Position numbers and translations under genes: made by a program. A stretch of DNA of 64,000 nt from NCBI RefSeq assembly GCF_002901705.1, contig NZ_PPPV01000016.1, forward strand, positions 392,722 through 456,721, given 5' to 3'. Under the pieces are notes generated by a model. That model did not search any database. It was given only the letters and a program-made list of their open reading frames with translations, and was not told the origin of the DNA. This document shows, in pieces, positions 56,355 through 64,000 of this stretch (positions are counted from its first letter, which is position 1; the number at the start of each line of letters is the position of its first letter). The DNA is from Staphylococcus lugdunensis (GTDB taxonomy: Bacteria; Bacillota; Bacilli; Staphylococcales; Staphylococcaceae).

Positions 56355-56497
56355 GTGTGTCATCCTTTACTTATTAAATATTAATGCACAGGCATGCATT
56401 ATTTGTTACTTATTACTATACGCTATCTGTCAGCGTTTTTACATATGCTTTATAACATCTATTTCAGGGAACATATGTAATATGGAGGAGATTTACT

Positions 56498-56854
56498 ATG
56501 ACTGTTAAAATTGCACGTATTTATGATGATCCTATCCCAGAGGGTAAAAGAATTCTTGTCGATAGAGTATGGCCTCGAGGCATCTCCAAAGCACACGCAC
56601 AACTTGATGAATGGTTGAAAGACATTGCTCCTAGTACAGCATTACGACAATGGTTTAATCATCAAGATGACTTATTTAAGCAATTTAAAGAAAAATATAA
56701 AAAAGAGTTACAAGATAATGATGAACAAGCACAGGCGTTTAATAAGCTTAAACATATAATAGAAGAAAGTCATCAAGATGTCATCCTGCTCTATGCCGCA
56801 AAAAATACCAAATATAATCAAGCCATAGTACTACAAGAACTATGTACAAAATAA
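56498..56854 (+). CDS. DUF488 family protein (YeaO-like)
   Basis: 118-residue cytoplasmic protein of the DUF488/YeaO type. The family opening KIARIYDDP and the signature LVDRVWPRGISK (about 22-33) are visible, as is ILLYAAKNTKYNQA near the end. Function unknown in the family. Divergent from the PPK2 gene across 143 bp; GGAGGAG precedes the ATG. Confidence 0.85.
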   Translation: MTVKIARIYDDPIPEGKRILVDRVWPRGISKAHAQLDEWLKDIAPSTALRQWFNHQDDLFKQFKEKYKKELQDNDEQAQAFNKLKHIIEESHQDVILLYAAKNTKYNQAIVLQELCTK

Positions 56855-56885
56855 AAGTCACAGAACTCTCGGAGCCTGTGACTTT
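56853..56885. terminator. Bidirectional terminator between the DUF488 gene and the EIIC-like gene
   Basis: AAAAGTCACAG pairs with CTGTGACTTT around AACTCTCGGAGC; genes are convergent. Confidence 0.85.
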
Positions 56886-56889
56886 AACT

Positions 56890-57945
56890 TTATCCTAGGA
56901 ATTTAAAGATATTTGAATCATATAACTTCAATACTCTTCTAAATAGAATATCTAAAGCATATGCAACTGCTAATGGAACAATAAAGAAAGCTAAAACAAT
57001 CAAACCTAAACTAATCCATGCAGAATCAACATGTAAGAATTTGAAAGCACTGATAGGTCCTATCATACCGATAAAACCAAATCCTGCAGATTCTTTTGTT
57101 CCGGCAATACCAATCAAACTTCCTACAACACCTGATATTGCAGCATTCACTAATATAGGAAGCATGATAATTGGATAACGAACCATATTTGGCATCATCA
57201 TTTTGACACCACCAAAGAAGATTGAAATCGGTACAGCAACACGATTCACTCTACTTGTGCCTATAAGTAATACTGCTTCTGTCGCAGAGATACCTATTGA
57301 TGCCGAACCTGCTGCAAGTCCTGTGATACCAATCGCTATCGCAATGGCTACCGTTGATAATGGCGAAATGATAATGAAACTAAATACCATCGAAATCAAC
57401 ATACACATTAATATAGGTTGTAATTCGGTAAAGCTGTTTACCATATCACCAATAGCTGTAGTAATTAAATGTACATAAGGTAATATTAATACCCCAACAA
57501 ATGCTGATAAACCACCAACAACTGTTGGATAAACGATTAATGCCATACTGCCAACACGTTTTTCTATTAATAAAATAAATAAAACTGTAATTGCAGCCGT
57601 AATCATTGTATTGATTAAATCACCAATGCCGGCAATAACCCAAACGCCATGTTTAAATTGTGCGGCACCGCTACCAACGTATGAGGCACTTGCTACAACA
57701 GCAATTGCTAAAGGTGTCATATTAAATTTCAATGCGATTAACGCACCTATTAAAGCTGGTACAGTAAACTGAAGTGCTTGCACCACATGTAATAATATGG
57801 CAAATATTGGCGAATACTGCATTAAATATTTTAAAATCTCACCTAAAATGGCATTGGGTACTAAACCAACGACGATCCCAATGGCTACCCCGGATAGTAC
57901 TCTAAAGGTGAAATCTTTTACTCCTATCTTTCTAATTGTTGTCAT
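56890..57945 (-). CDS. PTS EIIC-like integral membrane protein
   Basis: 351-residue polytopic membrane protein with about nine to ten helices, Gly-rich loops and ALLIGTSRVNRVAVPISIFFGGVKMMM-like blocks (short form TSRVNRVAVPISIFFGGVK). It resembles the EIIC_2-type membrane proteins that lack EIIA and EIIB domains. Substrate unknown. Not related closely to pfoR at 7306. Monocistronic. Confidence 0.78.
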   Translation of the reverse strand: MTTIRKIGVKDFTFRVLSGVAIGIVVGLVPNAILGEILKYLMQYSPIFAILLHVVQALQFTVPALIGALIALKFNMTPLAIAVVASASYVGSGAAQFKHGVWVIAGIGDLINTMITAAITVLFILLIEKRVGSMALIVYPTVVGGLSAFVGVLILPYVHLITTAIGDMVNSFTELQPILMCMLISMVFSFIIISPLSTVAIAIAIGITGLAAGSASIGISATEAVLLIGTSRVNRVAVPISIFFGGVKMMMPNMVRYPIIMLPILVNAAISGVVGSLIGIAGTKESAGFGFIGMIGPISAFKFLHVDSAWISLGLIVLAFFIVPLAVAYALDILFRRVLKLYDSNIFKFLG

Positions 57946-58232
57946 AAAATTACCTCCTGCTGTGTCTCTGACACATCTCTATATGTTGTATTGTCATTCA
58001 TGCTGATGAATTCTATATATTTAGCAGTTCACCAATGTTTTAAATGATAAAATTATAATAACACATGTTCTGAATTTTCAGAATATTAAATTTAAAAATT
58101 TTCAAAATAGACATAAACAGTGCCAAATTTATGCATTTATATACCAGAATTTTTATCAAGATAACGAAATCATCAATTATTAAGAGGGACGTCGTCTTAT
58201 TATGAAATACATGGCATATTATTCCTAAAAAA
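57946..58232. other. Promoter region of the EIIC-like gene and AT-rich spacer
   Basis: 287 bp; a weak TTCTGAATTTTCAGAA palindrome lies at 58070-58085. No coding frame seen. Confidence 0.35.
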
Positions 58233-58234
58233 TA

Positions 58235-58277
58235 GGGAACGTGACAGAATTCATTATGAATTCGTAGTCCCGCTCCC
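58235..58277 (+). repeat. Hairpin-only copy of the intergenic repeat
   Basis: GGGAACGTGAC...GTCCCGCTCCC around GAATTCATTATGAATTC, followed by TTCTTTATTT. Same joined arrangement with a STAR element as at 48402-48666. Confidence 0.85.
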
Positions 58278-58278
58278 T

Positions 58279-58503
58279 TCTTTATTTACAATGCTACGTA
58301 TTGTTGGTTCGCTTGCTAATAGAACCGTTTTAGCCACCCAACTTGCTGTGCTTGTGGAATTTCTTGTCGAAATTCTCTCTGTTGGGGCCACCCCAACTTG
58401 CGTTGTCCGTTGGCTTTCTTTTCGAAAGCCTCTTTGTTGGGGCCCCACCCCAACTTGCGTTGTCCGTTGGCTTTCTTTTCGAAAGTCTCTTTGTTGGGGC
58501 CCC
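58279..58503 (+). repeat. STAR element with leader module, second copy
   Basis: TGTTGGGGCC (58380, lacking two bases of the core), then TGTTGGGGCCCC at 58435-58446 and 58492-58503; spacing 55 and 57 bp, unit body AACTTGCGTTGTCCGTTGGC. The leader (58279-58379) is homologous to 48446-48540. It ends 57 bp before the end of the permease gene. Confidence 0.9.
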
Positions 58504-58560
58504 GGTATTCTAATCTTTCAAGTGTCTTGCTAAAGTATGTTGTATTAATATTTGACTTTT

Positions 58561-59931
58561 TTAGGATTGTATTCCTGATTTTTTTGTCTCTTTGCGATAG
58601 CGTAGATACATTAAGCATAGGATACCCAACCAAACTGGGGATAATAAAACTGCCCAACGTGTTGTGTTGCTAATAAGTAGAACGATAAAAATAAATGCGA
58701 AAAATATGAGTATTCCAGTAGCCATAAATTTTCCGCCTGGCATTTTATAATTACTTTGCTTATGCAACTCTGGGTTATGCTTTAAGAAACCTAAATAAGA
58801 CATCACTATAATCGCCCATATAATAATATTTAAAATCGTAGAGAAAGTCGTGATTGACACAAACACTTTGGTCGCATCTTTATAAATATAATTTAAAATA
58901 ACAGAGATGCTAAGCAAGCCACATGTAATGAGGATGGCATAATATGGCACACCATTACGATTCGTCTTATGTAAAAATGGTGGTGCCTGTTTGCGTCCAG
59001 ATAAGCCAAACATCGTTCTACTATTTGCAAATATTCCGCTATTACAAGATGATGCAGCAGCTGTTAATACAACAAAATTTATGATTCCTGCAGCAAAAGG
59101 TATACCAACCAAACCAAATACCTTAACATAAGGGCTATCTGCCGGGTTAAGTTTATCCCAAGGAACAACCGCCATAATCACTGCTAAAGAGCCAATATAA
59201 AATAATAATATTCTAAGTGGCACATTATTAATCGCTTGTGGAATCGTTTTATGTGGATTTTGTGTTTCTCCCGCAGTAATACCAATCAATTCAATACCAA
59301 TGAATGAAAAGATTGCCATTTGGAATGACATAAAGAAACCAGAGGCACCATTAGGAAAGAAACCACCATGACTCCAAATATGTGTCACGTTAGCTGTACC
59401 ATATGGCGTTTTAAAAGCGAAAATCACCATTACAATTCCAACAGTAATCAAGGCAACAATGGTTACCACTTTAATAATAGCTAACCAAAATTCCAGCTCA
59501 CCAAACAACTTAGCGCTGAATAAATTTAATGTTACAAGTATTAAAATCGTAAAAGCAGCAGTAATCCAGTTTGGAATTTGTGGATACCAGAATTGTACAT
59601 ACTTTGCTACTGCAGTTACTTCGGCCATTCCCGAGATGATCCACGTAAACCAATACGTCCACCCCACCATAAAGCCAGCTAGTGGACCAAGATGATGATG
59701 TGCAATATCAGCAAACGATTTAAAACCTAAATTCGACAGTAGCATTTCTCCCATTGCTCTCATAAACATAAATAATACAAAACCTACAACAGTGTATGTT
59801 AATAATATTGATGGTCCTGCTAGGTGAACCGATTCACCTGATCCCAAGAATAAACCTGTTCCAATTGCCCCACCAATTGCAATTAATTGAATATGCCTAT
59901 TACTTAACTCTCTCTGAAGCTTATCAGCCAT
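58561..59931 (-). CDS. Amino-acid permease of the AAT family (D-serine/D-alanine/glycine transporter type)
   Basis: 456-residue APC-superfamily transporter with 12 helices. The AAT signature starts at LSNRHIQLIAIGGAIGTGLF (about 9-28), with EMLLSN and the GITAGETQNPHKTIP block between helices. Most similar in layout to CycA/AapA, which import D-serine, D-alanine and glycine by proton symport. Start at 59931 follows GAGGGAAATC; the longer frame is inside that site. Monocistronic. Confidence 0.88.
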   Translation of the reverse strand: MADKLQRELSNRHIQLIAIGGAIGTGLFLGSGESVHLAGPSILLTYTVVGFVLFMFMRAMGEMLLSNLGFKSFADIAHHHLGPLAGFMVGWTYWFTWIISGMAEVTAVAKYVQFWYPQIPNWITAAFTILILVTLNLFSAKLFGELEFWLAIIKVVTIVALITVGIVMVIFAFKTPYGTANVTHIWSHGGFFPNGASGFFMSFQMAIFSFIGIELIGITAGETQNPHKTIPQAINNVPLRILLFYIGSLAVIMAVVPWDKLNPADSPYVKVFGLVGIPFAAGIINFVVLTAAASSCNSGIFANSRTMFGLSGRKQAPPFLHKTNRNGVPYYAILITCGLLSISVILNYIYKDATKVFVSITTFSTILNIIIWAIIVMSYLGFLKHNPELHKQSNYKMPGGKFMATGILIFFAFIFIVLLISNTTRWAVLLSPVWLGILCLMYLRYRKETKKSGIQS

Positions 59932-60009
59932 GATTTCCCTCTTCTCCATCCCCTAAATTATGAACTATGTAATTAGTGTCATAATAATTGTTGGTATCAT
60001 AGCATAGCT

Positions 60010-60633
60010 CTAATTTTCACTCTTTTTAATTTTTATTTGAGCACTTTTTAATTCCTTTACATTTATATTCAATGCATTGATTAAACCTTGATGATAAACT
60101 GCTGTAATCATTTGAGCAATTTCTTCTTCACTTACTTTATCTTTATATTGCGCCCAATATTCAAAAGTTTGAATAATTATAGCTATCAGATACTCCTTTC
60201 CTAACTCTAACCTAACATTCGAACTTTGAAACATTTTATTTAAGAAATCGAGTCGCTGTGACACAATTTTTCTAATCTTCATTTTAAAACTCAAAACCCC
60301 TACATTTGTTAAAAGTACTCTTAATACTTCACTATAGCAATCTAAAGCGTTGAATAATTTAATTATATTATCAGTGTCGAAAATTTCAGTTTTGTCGTCC
60401 ATCAAGAACTCGACCTCCCTTTCATTTCTAATAAATTGAAGGATTTGATTTTCGATTTCAGAGAGTAATTCATATTTATCATCGTAATATCTATAGAAAG
60501 TACTTCTTGTAACATATGCCTCTGAGACAATGTCATTAACTGTAATTTCCTCAAAATTTTGCTGTCCCAATAACTTTATCAGTGCCTCTTTAAGTAAACG
60601 TTGCGTTTGTTCTATTTTTCTATTATATGCCAT
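60010..60633 (-). CDS. TetR-family regulator, divergent from the MFS exporter
   Basis: 207-residue TetR-type regulator. The helix-turn-helix is VNDIVSEAYVTRSTFYRYYDDKYEL, short form SEAYVTRSTFYRYYDDKYE (about 40-58). The C-terminal part carries a long helical TetR_C domain. It is 138 bp from the divergent MFS gene and likely represses it. Confidence 0.87.
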   Translation of the reverse strand: MAYNRKIEQTQRLLKEALIKLLGQQNFEEITVNDIVSEAYVTRSTFYRYYDDKYELLSEIENQILQFIRNEREVEFLMDDKTEIFDTDNIIKLFNALDCYSEVLRVLLTNVGVLSFKMKIRKIVSQRLDFLNKMFQSSNVRLELGKEYLIAIIIQTFEYWAQYKDKVSEEEIAQMITAVYHQGLINALNINVKELKSAQIKIKKSEN

Positions 60634-60771
60634 ATTCTCATCCTTTCTTTATATTCAATATAATACATTTTAAGACGCAGTGTGTCATTTTATACAATAT
60701 AGTTTATTTTGTTCTCCTTTTTCTCTAAAAAAGTTGTTACATTAATCCAGTAACTTTAAAGGAGGAATATT

Positions 60772-62289
60772 ATGTCAGAGAATATTAATACTCAATTTGA
60801 TTTAGATGAACACGGTAAATCTTATAGTAAATTTATGGTAATGTTTGTTATATTACTTGCGACGTTTGCGGGAGCTTTAATGCAAACGTCACTAGGGACA
60901 GCATTACCAACATTAATGAAGGATTTTGATATAGATTTTAGTACGGCACAACAAGCTACTACATGGTTCCTATTAGCTAACGGTATCATGGTCCCTTTGT
61001 CAGCCTACTTAGCTACGCGTTTTTCAACTAAGTGGTTACATGTCATTGCATATGCCATTCTCTTAGTAGGCTTAATTCTAACTGCGATTGCACCTTCCAA
61101 CAGTGATTCATGGAACATATTTTTAACTGGTCGCATTGTTACTGCCATTGCCGTTGGTTTGATGTTACCTTTAATGCAAATCATTATTATTAATATGTTC
61201 CCACCTAATAAACGTGGTGGTGCTATGGGTCTTAGTGGTTTAGCAGTTGGTTTAGCTCCAGCACTTGGTCCCACATTTGCAGGTTGGATTTTAAATAAAG
61301 ACCACGTTATTTTAGGTCTAACAATTAGTGACTCTTGGCGTAATATCTTTGTTTTTCCAATCATCATTGTCACCATTGCCTTTATATTAAGTTTCTTTTT
61401 TATGAAAGATGTAATCCCAAATAGAAAGATTAAATTAGACATATTATCACTGATTTTATCTTGTATAGGATTTGGGCTATTTTTATGGGGATTTTCCAAT
61501 GTTTCGACAGAGGGATGGCGTAGTTTCAATTATGTAATTTTACCGCTCATTTTAAGCTTGATTATCATCGCTTGGTTTGGTTTCAGACAGTTTAAATTGG
61601 ATGACCCATTTTTAGATTTACGTGTTTTTAAATCTTCAGGTTTTGTAATTGCAACAATTGGCCTTATTGTAGTCACAATGGCAATGTATGGCGTGGAAAT
61701 GATGTTGCCTACGTACCTACAAAATATTCATGGTTTTTCACCATTTGAATCTGGTTTGACCTTACTTGCTGGTGCCTTAATGTTAGGTTTTATCTCACCA
61801 ATTTCAGGCTCACTTTATAATAAAATAGGTATCAAGCGTCTGACATTTGTAGGATTTTTAATTTTAACATTAGCATCTTTACCGTTTGGCTTCTTATCAG
61901 ATACCACTTCACCTTCACTTATATTAGTGCTCTACTCTATTAGAATGTTTGGCGTGGCATTAATGATGATGCCTTTAACAACAAATGCTATGGATGCTTT
62001 ACCGACAAAAATGGGCACACATGGTACTGCTGCAAATAACACCGCGAGACAAGTGGCATCTTCAATTGCCGTTGCATTACTTACATCTATAACACAAAAC
62101 ATAATCAACAATAATATGCCAACAAAAAGTTTAAAAGATGCTAATCCACTTCAATATGCTGCACATGCTCAACAAGCCTCTATTGATGGTTTTAATACAT
62201 CATTTTTAATCGGTGTTGCGTTTGCAGTGATTGGTTTAATCATCGTACCTTTCTTAAAAATGTATCATTCAGAAAGTAAGGAAAAATAA
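60772..62289 (+). CDS. MFS multidrug exporter, DHA2 (EmrB/QacA) family, 14 helices
   Basis: 505-residue proton-driven drug exporter with 14 predicted helices. Family motif A-like LTGRIVTAIAVGLMLPL and motif C GLAVGLAPALGPTFAGW are visible, with Asp/Glu residues in the early helices. AAAGGAGG precedes the ATG. Its stop is directly followed by the ATG of a DUF4811 partner, so they are coupled. Flanked by two TetR genes. Drug range unknown. Confidence 0.92.
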   Translation: MSENINTQFDLDEHGKSYSKFMVMFVILLATFAGALMQTSLGTALPTLMKDFDIDFSTAQQATTWFLLANGIMVPLSAYLATRFSTKWLHVIAYAILLVGLILTAIAPSNSDSWNIFLTGRIVTAIAVGLMLPLMQIIIINMFPPNKRGGAMGLSGLAVGLAPALGPTFAGWILNKDHVILGLTISDSWRNIFVFPIIIVTIAFILSFFFMKDVIPNRKIKLDILSLILSCIGFGLFLWGFSNVSTEGWRSFNYVILPLILSLIIIAWFGFRQFKLDDPFLDLRVFKSSGFVIATIGLIVVTMAMYGVEMMLPTYLQNIHGFSPFESGLTLLAGALMLGFISPISGSLYNKIGIKRLTFVGFLILTLASLPFGFLSDTTSPSLILVLYSIRMFGVALMMMPLTTNAMDALPTKMGTHGTAANNTARQVASSIAVALLTSITQNIINNNMPTKSLKDANPLQYAAHAQQASIDGFNTSFLIGVAFAVIGLIIVPFLKMYHSESKEK

Positions 62290-63030
62290 ATGATTATATT
62301 AATTATCTTAACAATAGCTCTATTCGCATCATGGTTACTCATTCCTCAAAAGTTAAGTCGCTATATCATTGGTTCAATAGTTACTTTCCTATTTGTTGTT
62401 CAAATCATAGGTATTGTAGCGAATATGACACATCATTTTGGTATGCAAAAAGAAACGATTCACGAATCGGAAAAACGTATTTATTCAGCTGCGAATTCAA
62501 AATCACCAGCACAGATGCTTATAGCAAATGAAATTGGAAACAATTCTAACAATTATGTCATGGTATATAAAGATAACAAAGATGATACTAAAGCTACGGC
62601 TCATTTTAAACCAAAGACTACAAAAGAAGATATATCTGTATCTACTAAAAAACAGGCTTATTATGAAACATCTAATGACGATAATGCTACGTTAAAAAAT
62701 ACAAAAGAATATTGGGTATGGAAAAATAAATACTATCGCTATTTATTTGATTTTGGTAAAGAAGATAAAGAACTTATTAAAGAAACATCAGTTGTGACTG
62801 TTCCAGATGATACGTGGGTAGTACTTAATGCACAAGAAGCTAAAAAATTACAAAAACAACAATCAAAACTAACTAAGAATTCTCAAAAAAAGGCTAAAGA
62901 AGCTATTCAAAATAAAATAATCACATATAAAAAAGAACATCCTAAAGCATCCGATAAAACAATAAAAGCTATTGCAGAGAAGGAACAAAAACGGTATATT
63001 ACACAACAAATTAAAGATATGATGAAATAA
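62290..63030 (+). CDS. DUF4811 membrane-anchored partner of the MFS exporter
   Basis: 246 residues: two N-terminal transmembrane helices (about 2-16 and 24-45), then an extracellular or cytoplasmic domain (about 55-180: SAANSKSPAQMLIANEIG, YWVWKNKYYRYLFDF) and a Lys-rich helical tail (about 185-246). It matches the DUF4811 family, found next to DHA2 transporters in staphylococci. Starts at the base after the MFS stop. Biochemical role unknown. Confidence 0.82.
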   Translation: MIILIILTIALFASWLLIPQKLSRYIIGSIVTFLFVVQIIGIVANMTHHFGMQKETIHESEKRIYSAANSKSPAQMLIANEIGNNSNNYVMVYKDNKDDTKATAHFKPKTTKEDISVSTKKQAYYETSNDDNATLKNTKEYWVWKNKYYRYLFDFGKEDKELIKETSVVTVPDDTWVVLNAQEAKKLQKQQSKLTKNSQKKAKEAIQNKIITYKKEHPKASDKTIKAIAEKEQKRYITQQIKDMMK

Positions 63031-63115
63031 AATCGATAAGCTTGAATTTTGACAACGCTCCACTTTCAGATGATAATTTAGTATAAAGTTATTTTTGACA
63101 AGGGAGGTGCTAAAT

Positions 63116-63682
63116 GTGCCTACAACCAAAGTTGATCCACGTATTTTACGTACTAAAAAGTTGCTAGTAGAATCTTTTCAACAAGTGTCTCGCGAGAAAA
63201 AGATGTCTCAAATCACTGTAAAAGATATTACCGAACGTGCAACGGTAAATCGTGCCACATTTTATGCTCATTTTACCGATAAATATGACATTTTAGATTA
63301 CACTTTATCTGTCACGATTCTAAAAGATTTAAATGATGCTTTAACGATTTCTGAAATTGTTAATGCGTCGGTTATCTCCAATTTGTTTATCACTATCGCA
63401 CAATACATGATTGAAGTACAGGACTCATGCAAGATGAACAGTGAAACATTTTGTAATCAAGCGCATAAACGCATTCATAATGAATTGGAAGATATTTTTA
63501 CGATTATGCTGCGTAACAGTTATCCACAGCAAGACATTGATGTTCTTGCTAGTAGCGCAAGCTTTTTAACTGCTGGCTTATGTGGACTTGTTAGACATTG
63601 GCTTGATACAAGCCAACTTTCTGCCGACGACTTTATTGACAAGAATCTTCCTTTTCTACTCCATCACATCACACATCTTTAA
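63116..63682 (+). CDS. TetR-family regulator, third gene of the MFS operon
   Basis: 188-residue TetR-type regulator. The helix-turn-helix is KDITERATVNRATFYAHFTDKYD (short form TERATVNRATFYAHFTDKY, about 37-55). The start is GTG at 63116, eight bases after GGGAGG; the frame extends upstream to a TTG without a ribosome site. It lies 85 bp after the DUF4811 gene on the same strand, so may be co-transcribed, giving the exporter a second regulator. Confidence 0.86.
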   Translation: MPTTKVDPRILRTKKLLVESFQQVSREKKMSQITVKDITERATVNRATFYAHFTDKYDILDYTLSVTILKDLNDALTISEIVNASVISNLFITIAQYMIEVQDSCKMNSETFCNQAHKRIHNELEDIFTIMLRNSYPQQDIDVLASSASFLTAGLCGLVRHWLDTSQLSADDFIDKNLPFLLHHITHL

Positions 63683-64000
63683 TTAAGTAAAAGCGTCAAG
63701 AACATAAACGTTTCTAAAAGACTGAAGCTATCCTTTAGCAAGACAATCGTGCGAATTATTGAAAATAGAAGAAGCGCAAAGAGTTTTTTAATTAAAAATC
63801 CTCTTTGTGCTTTTATTTTGAGATTTTTATCCCAACCTGTTCTTTTATATTTTATTTACGAATGCTATACAACACCTTTAGGTATATGTCGTTTAAGCTA
63901 CAAATGATATAAGCATGAAAGTTGCACATTGTTTCCTTCACATGTATAGTATATCTAAACAACATATGTCGTTTAGAATATAAGTGTTGTTTTTAGTAAA
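63683..64000. other. Right-edge intergenic region with terminator and ATATGTCGTTTA direct repeats
   Basis: The terminator of the last TetR gene (63774-63815) is followed by AT-rich sequence holding ATATGTCGTTTA twice (63893-63904 and 63965-63976, 72 bp apart). The repeats may be operator half-sites of a gene beyond the edge. No coding frame seen. Confidence 0.45.
63774..63815 (+). terminator. Terminator of the MFS-TetR operon
   Basis: GCGCAAAGAG pairs with CTCTTTGTGC around a T/A-rich 17-base loop, followed by TTTTATTTTG. Confidence 0.8.

Noticed and set aside
1-64000. CRISPR array, prophage, insertion sequence or SCC element
   Set aside because: No regularly spaced repeats with unique spacers, no transposase, integrase or phage genes were seen; the STAR and double-hairpin repeats do not have spacer-like content.
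1-64000. S. aureus, S. argenteus or S. simiae as source species
   Set aside because: Gene order is like the S. aureus group, and lack of crt would fit S. argenteus, but the capBCAED locus, SLUSH-type peptides, single-HMA CopA and diverged SrtA and IsaA do not fit S. aureus or S. argenteus. S. simiae cannot be fully excluded from sequence alone.

Overview
The window is low-GC Firmicute chromosome and reads as a coagulase-negative Staphylococcus, most likely Staphylococcus lugdunensis. The strongest pointer is a run of four tiny genes at 32760-33391. Three of them encode 43-residue beta-type phenol-soluble modulins that match, from memory, the SLUSH haemolytic peptides of S. lugdunensis. Much of the rest follows the gene order of the S. 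aureus chromosome (srtA, sdaA, cid, mva, rocA, copAZ, ldhD, oatA, isaA), but the proteins are clearly diverged from S. aureus. A capBCAED poly-gamma-glutamate locus is present and the staphyloxanthin crt genes are absent from their usual site. No rRNA, tRNA, CRISPR array, transposase, phage gene or origin was seen.

Layout. 1-3759: 5' part of a large YSIRK-type surface protein with G5-like, Ig-like and collagen-like segments, running off the left edge. 3959-8349: sortase A, a GNAT acetyltransferase, a small membrane protein and the pfoR-sdaAB-sdaAA serine dehydratase operon. 8835-15886: xylulokinase, the capBCAED operon (including a 53-residue capE starting at TTG) and an orphan membrane-anchored protein. 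15916-20547: esterase, L-lactate dehydrogenase, thioredoxin-like and thioesterase genes, and a Rex-type alcohol dehydrogenase. 20726-24691: cidABC and cidR. 24863-29691: a YozE-like protein, a CHAP amidase and the mevalonate genes mvaA-mvaC/mvaS. 29898-33391: a TetR regulator, an ABC-2 exporter and the SLUSH-type peptides. 33471-38822: ogt, corA, a GIY-YIG-like protein, and a farE-type MmpL exporter broken by an in-frame TAA, next to farR. 39066-45236: rocA, an accessory glycopolymer pair (epimerase and TagF-glycosyltransferase fusion) and a maa-like acetyltransferase. 45456-50934: a small membrane protein, copA-copZ, ldhD and an aminotransferase. 51579-56854: oatA, isaA, a tandem PPK2 and a DUF488 protein. 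56890-63682: an EIIC-like membrane protein, an amino-acid permease and an MFS exporter with a DUF4811 partner between two TetR regulators.

Common themes. Many genes serve the cell surface: sortase and its substrate, the PGA capsule, OatA, IsaA, CHAP, and glycopolymer transferases. A second group handles overflow and fermentative carbon flow: CidC, two lactate dehydrogenases, alcohol dehydrogenase and serine dehydratase. CRP/Rex-type palindromes and cre-like sites lie in front of several of these. A third group is membrane-drug or lipid defence: three exporters, each with a divergent or flanking TetR regulator.

The intergenic spaces are rich in repeats. There are two STAR elements with 57-bp units, a decayed inverted STAR-like module in the gap where crt genes sit in S. 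aureus, and a family of roughly 150-bp double-hairpin repeats. All five long or oriented copies of that family face the same way.
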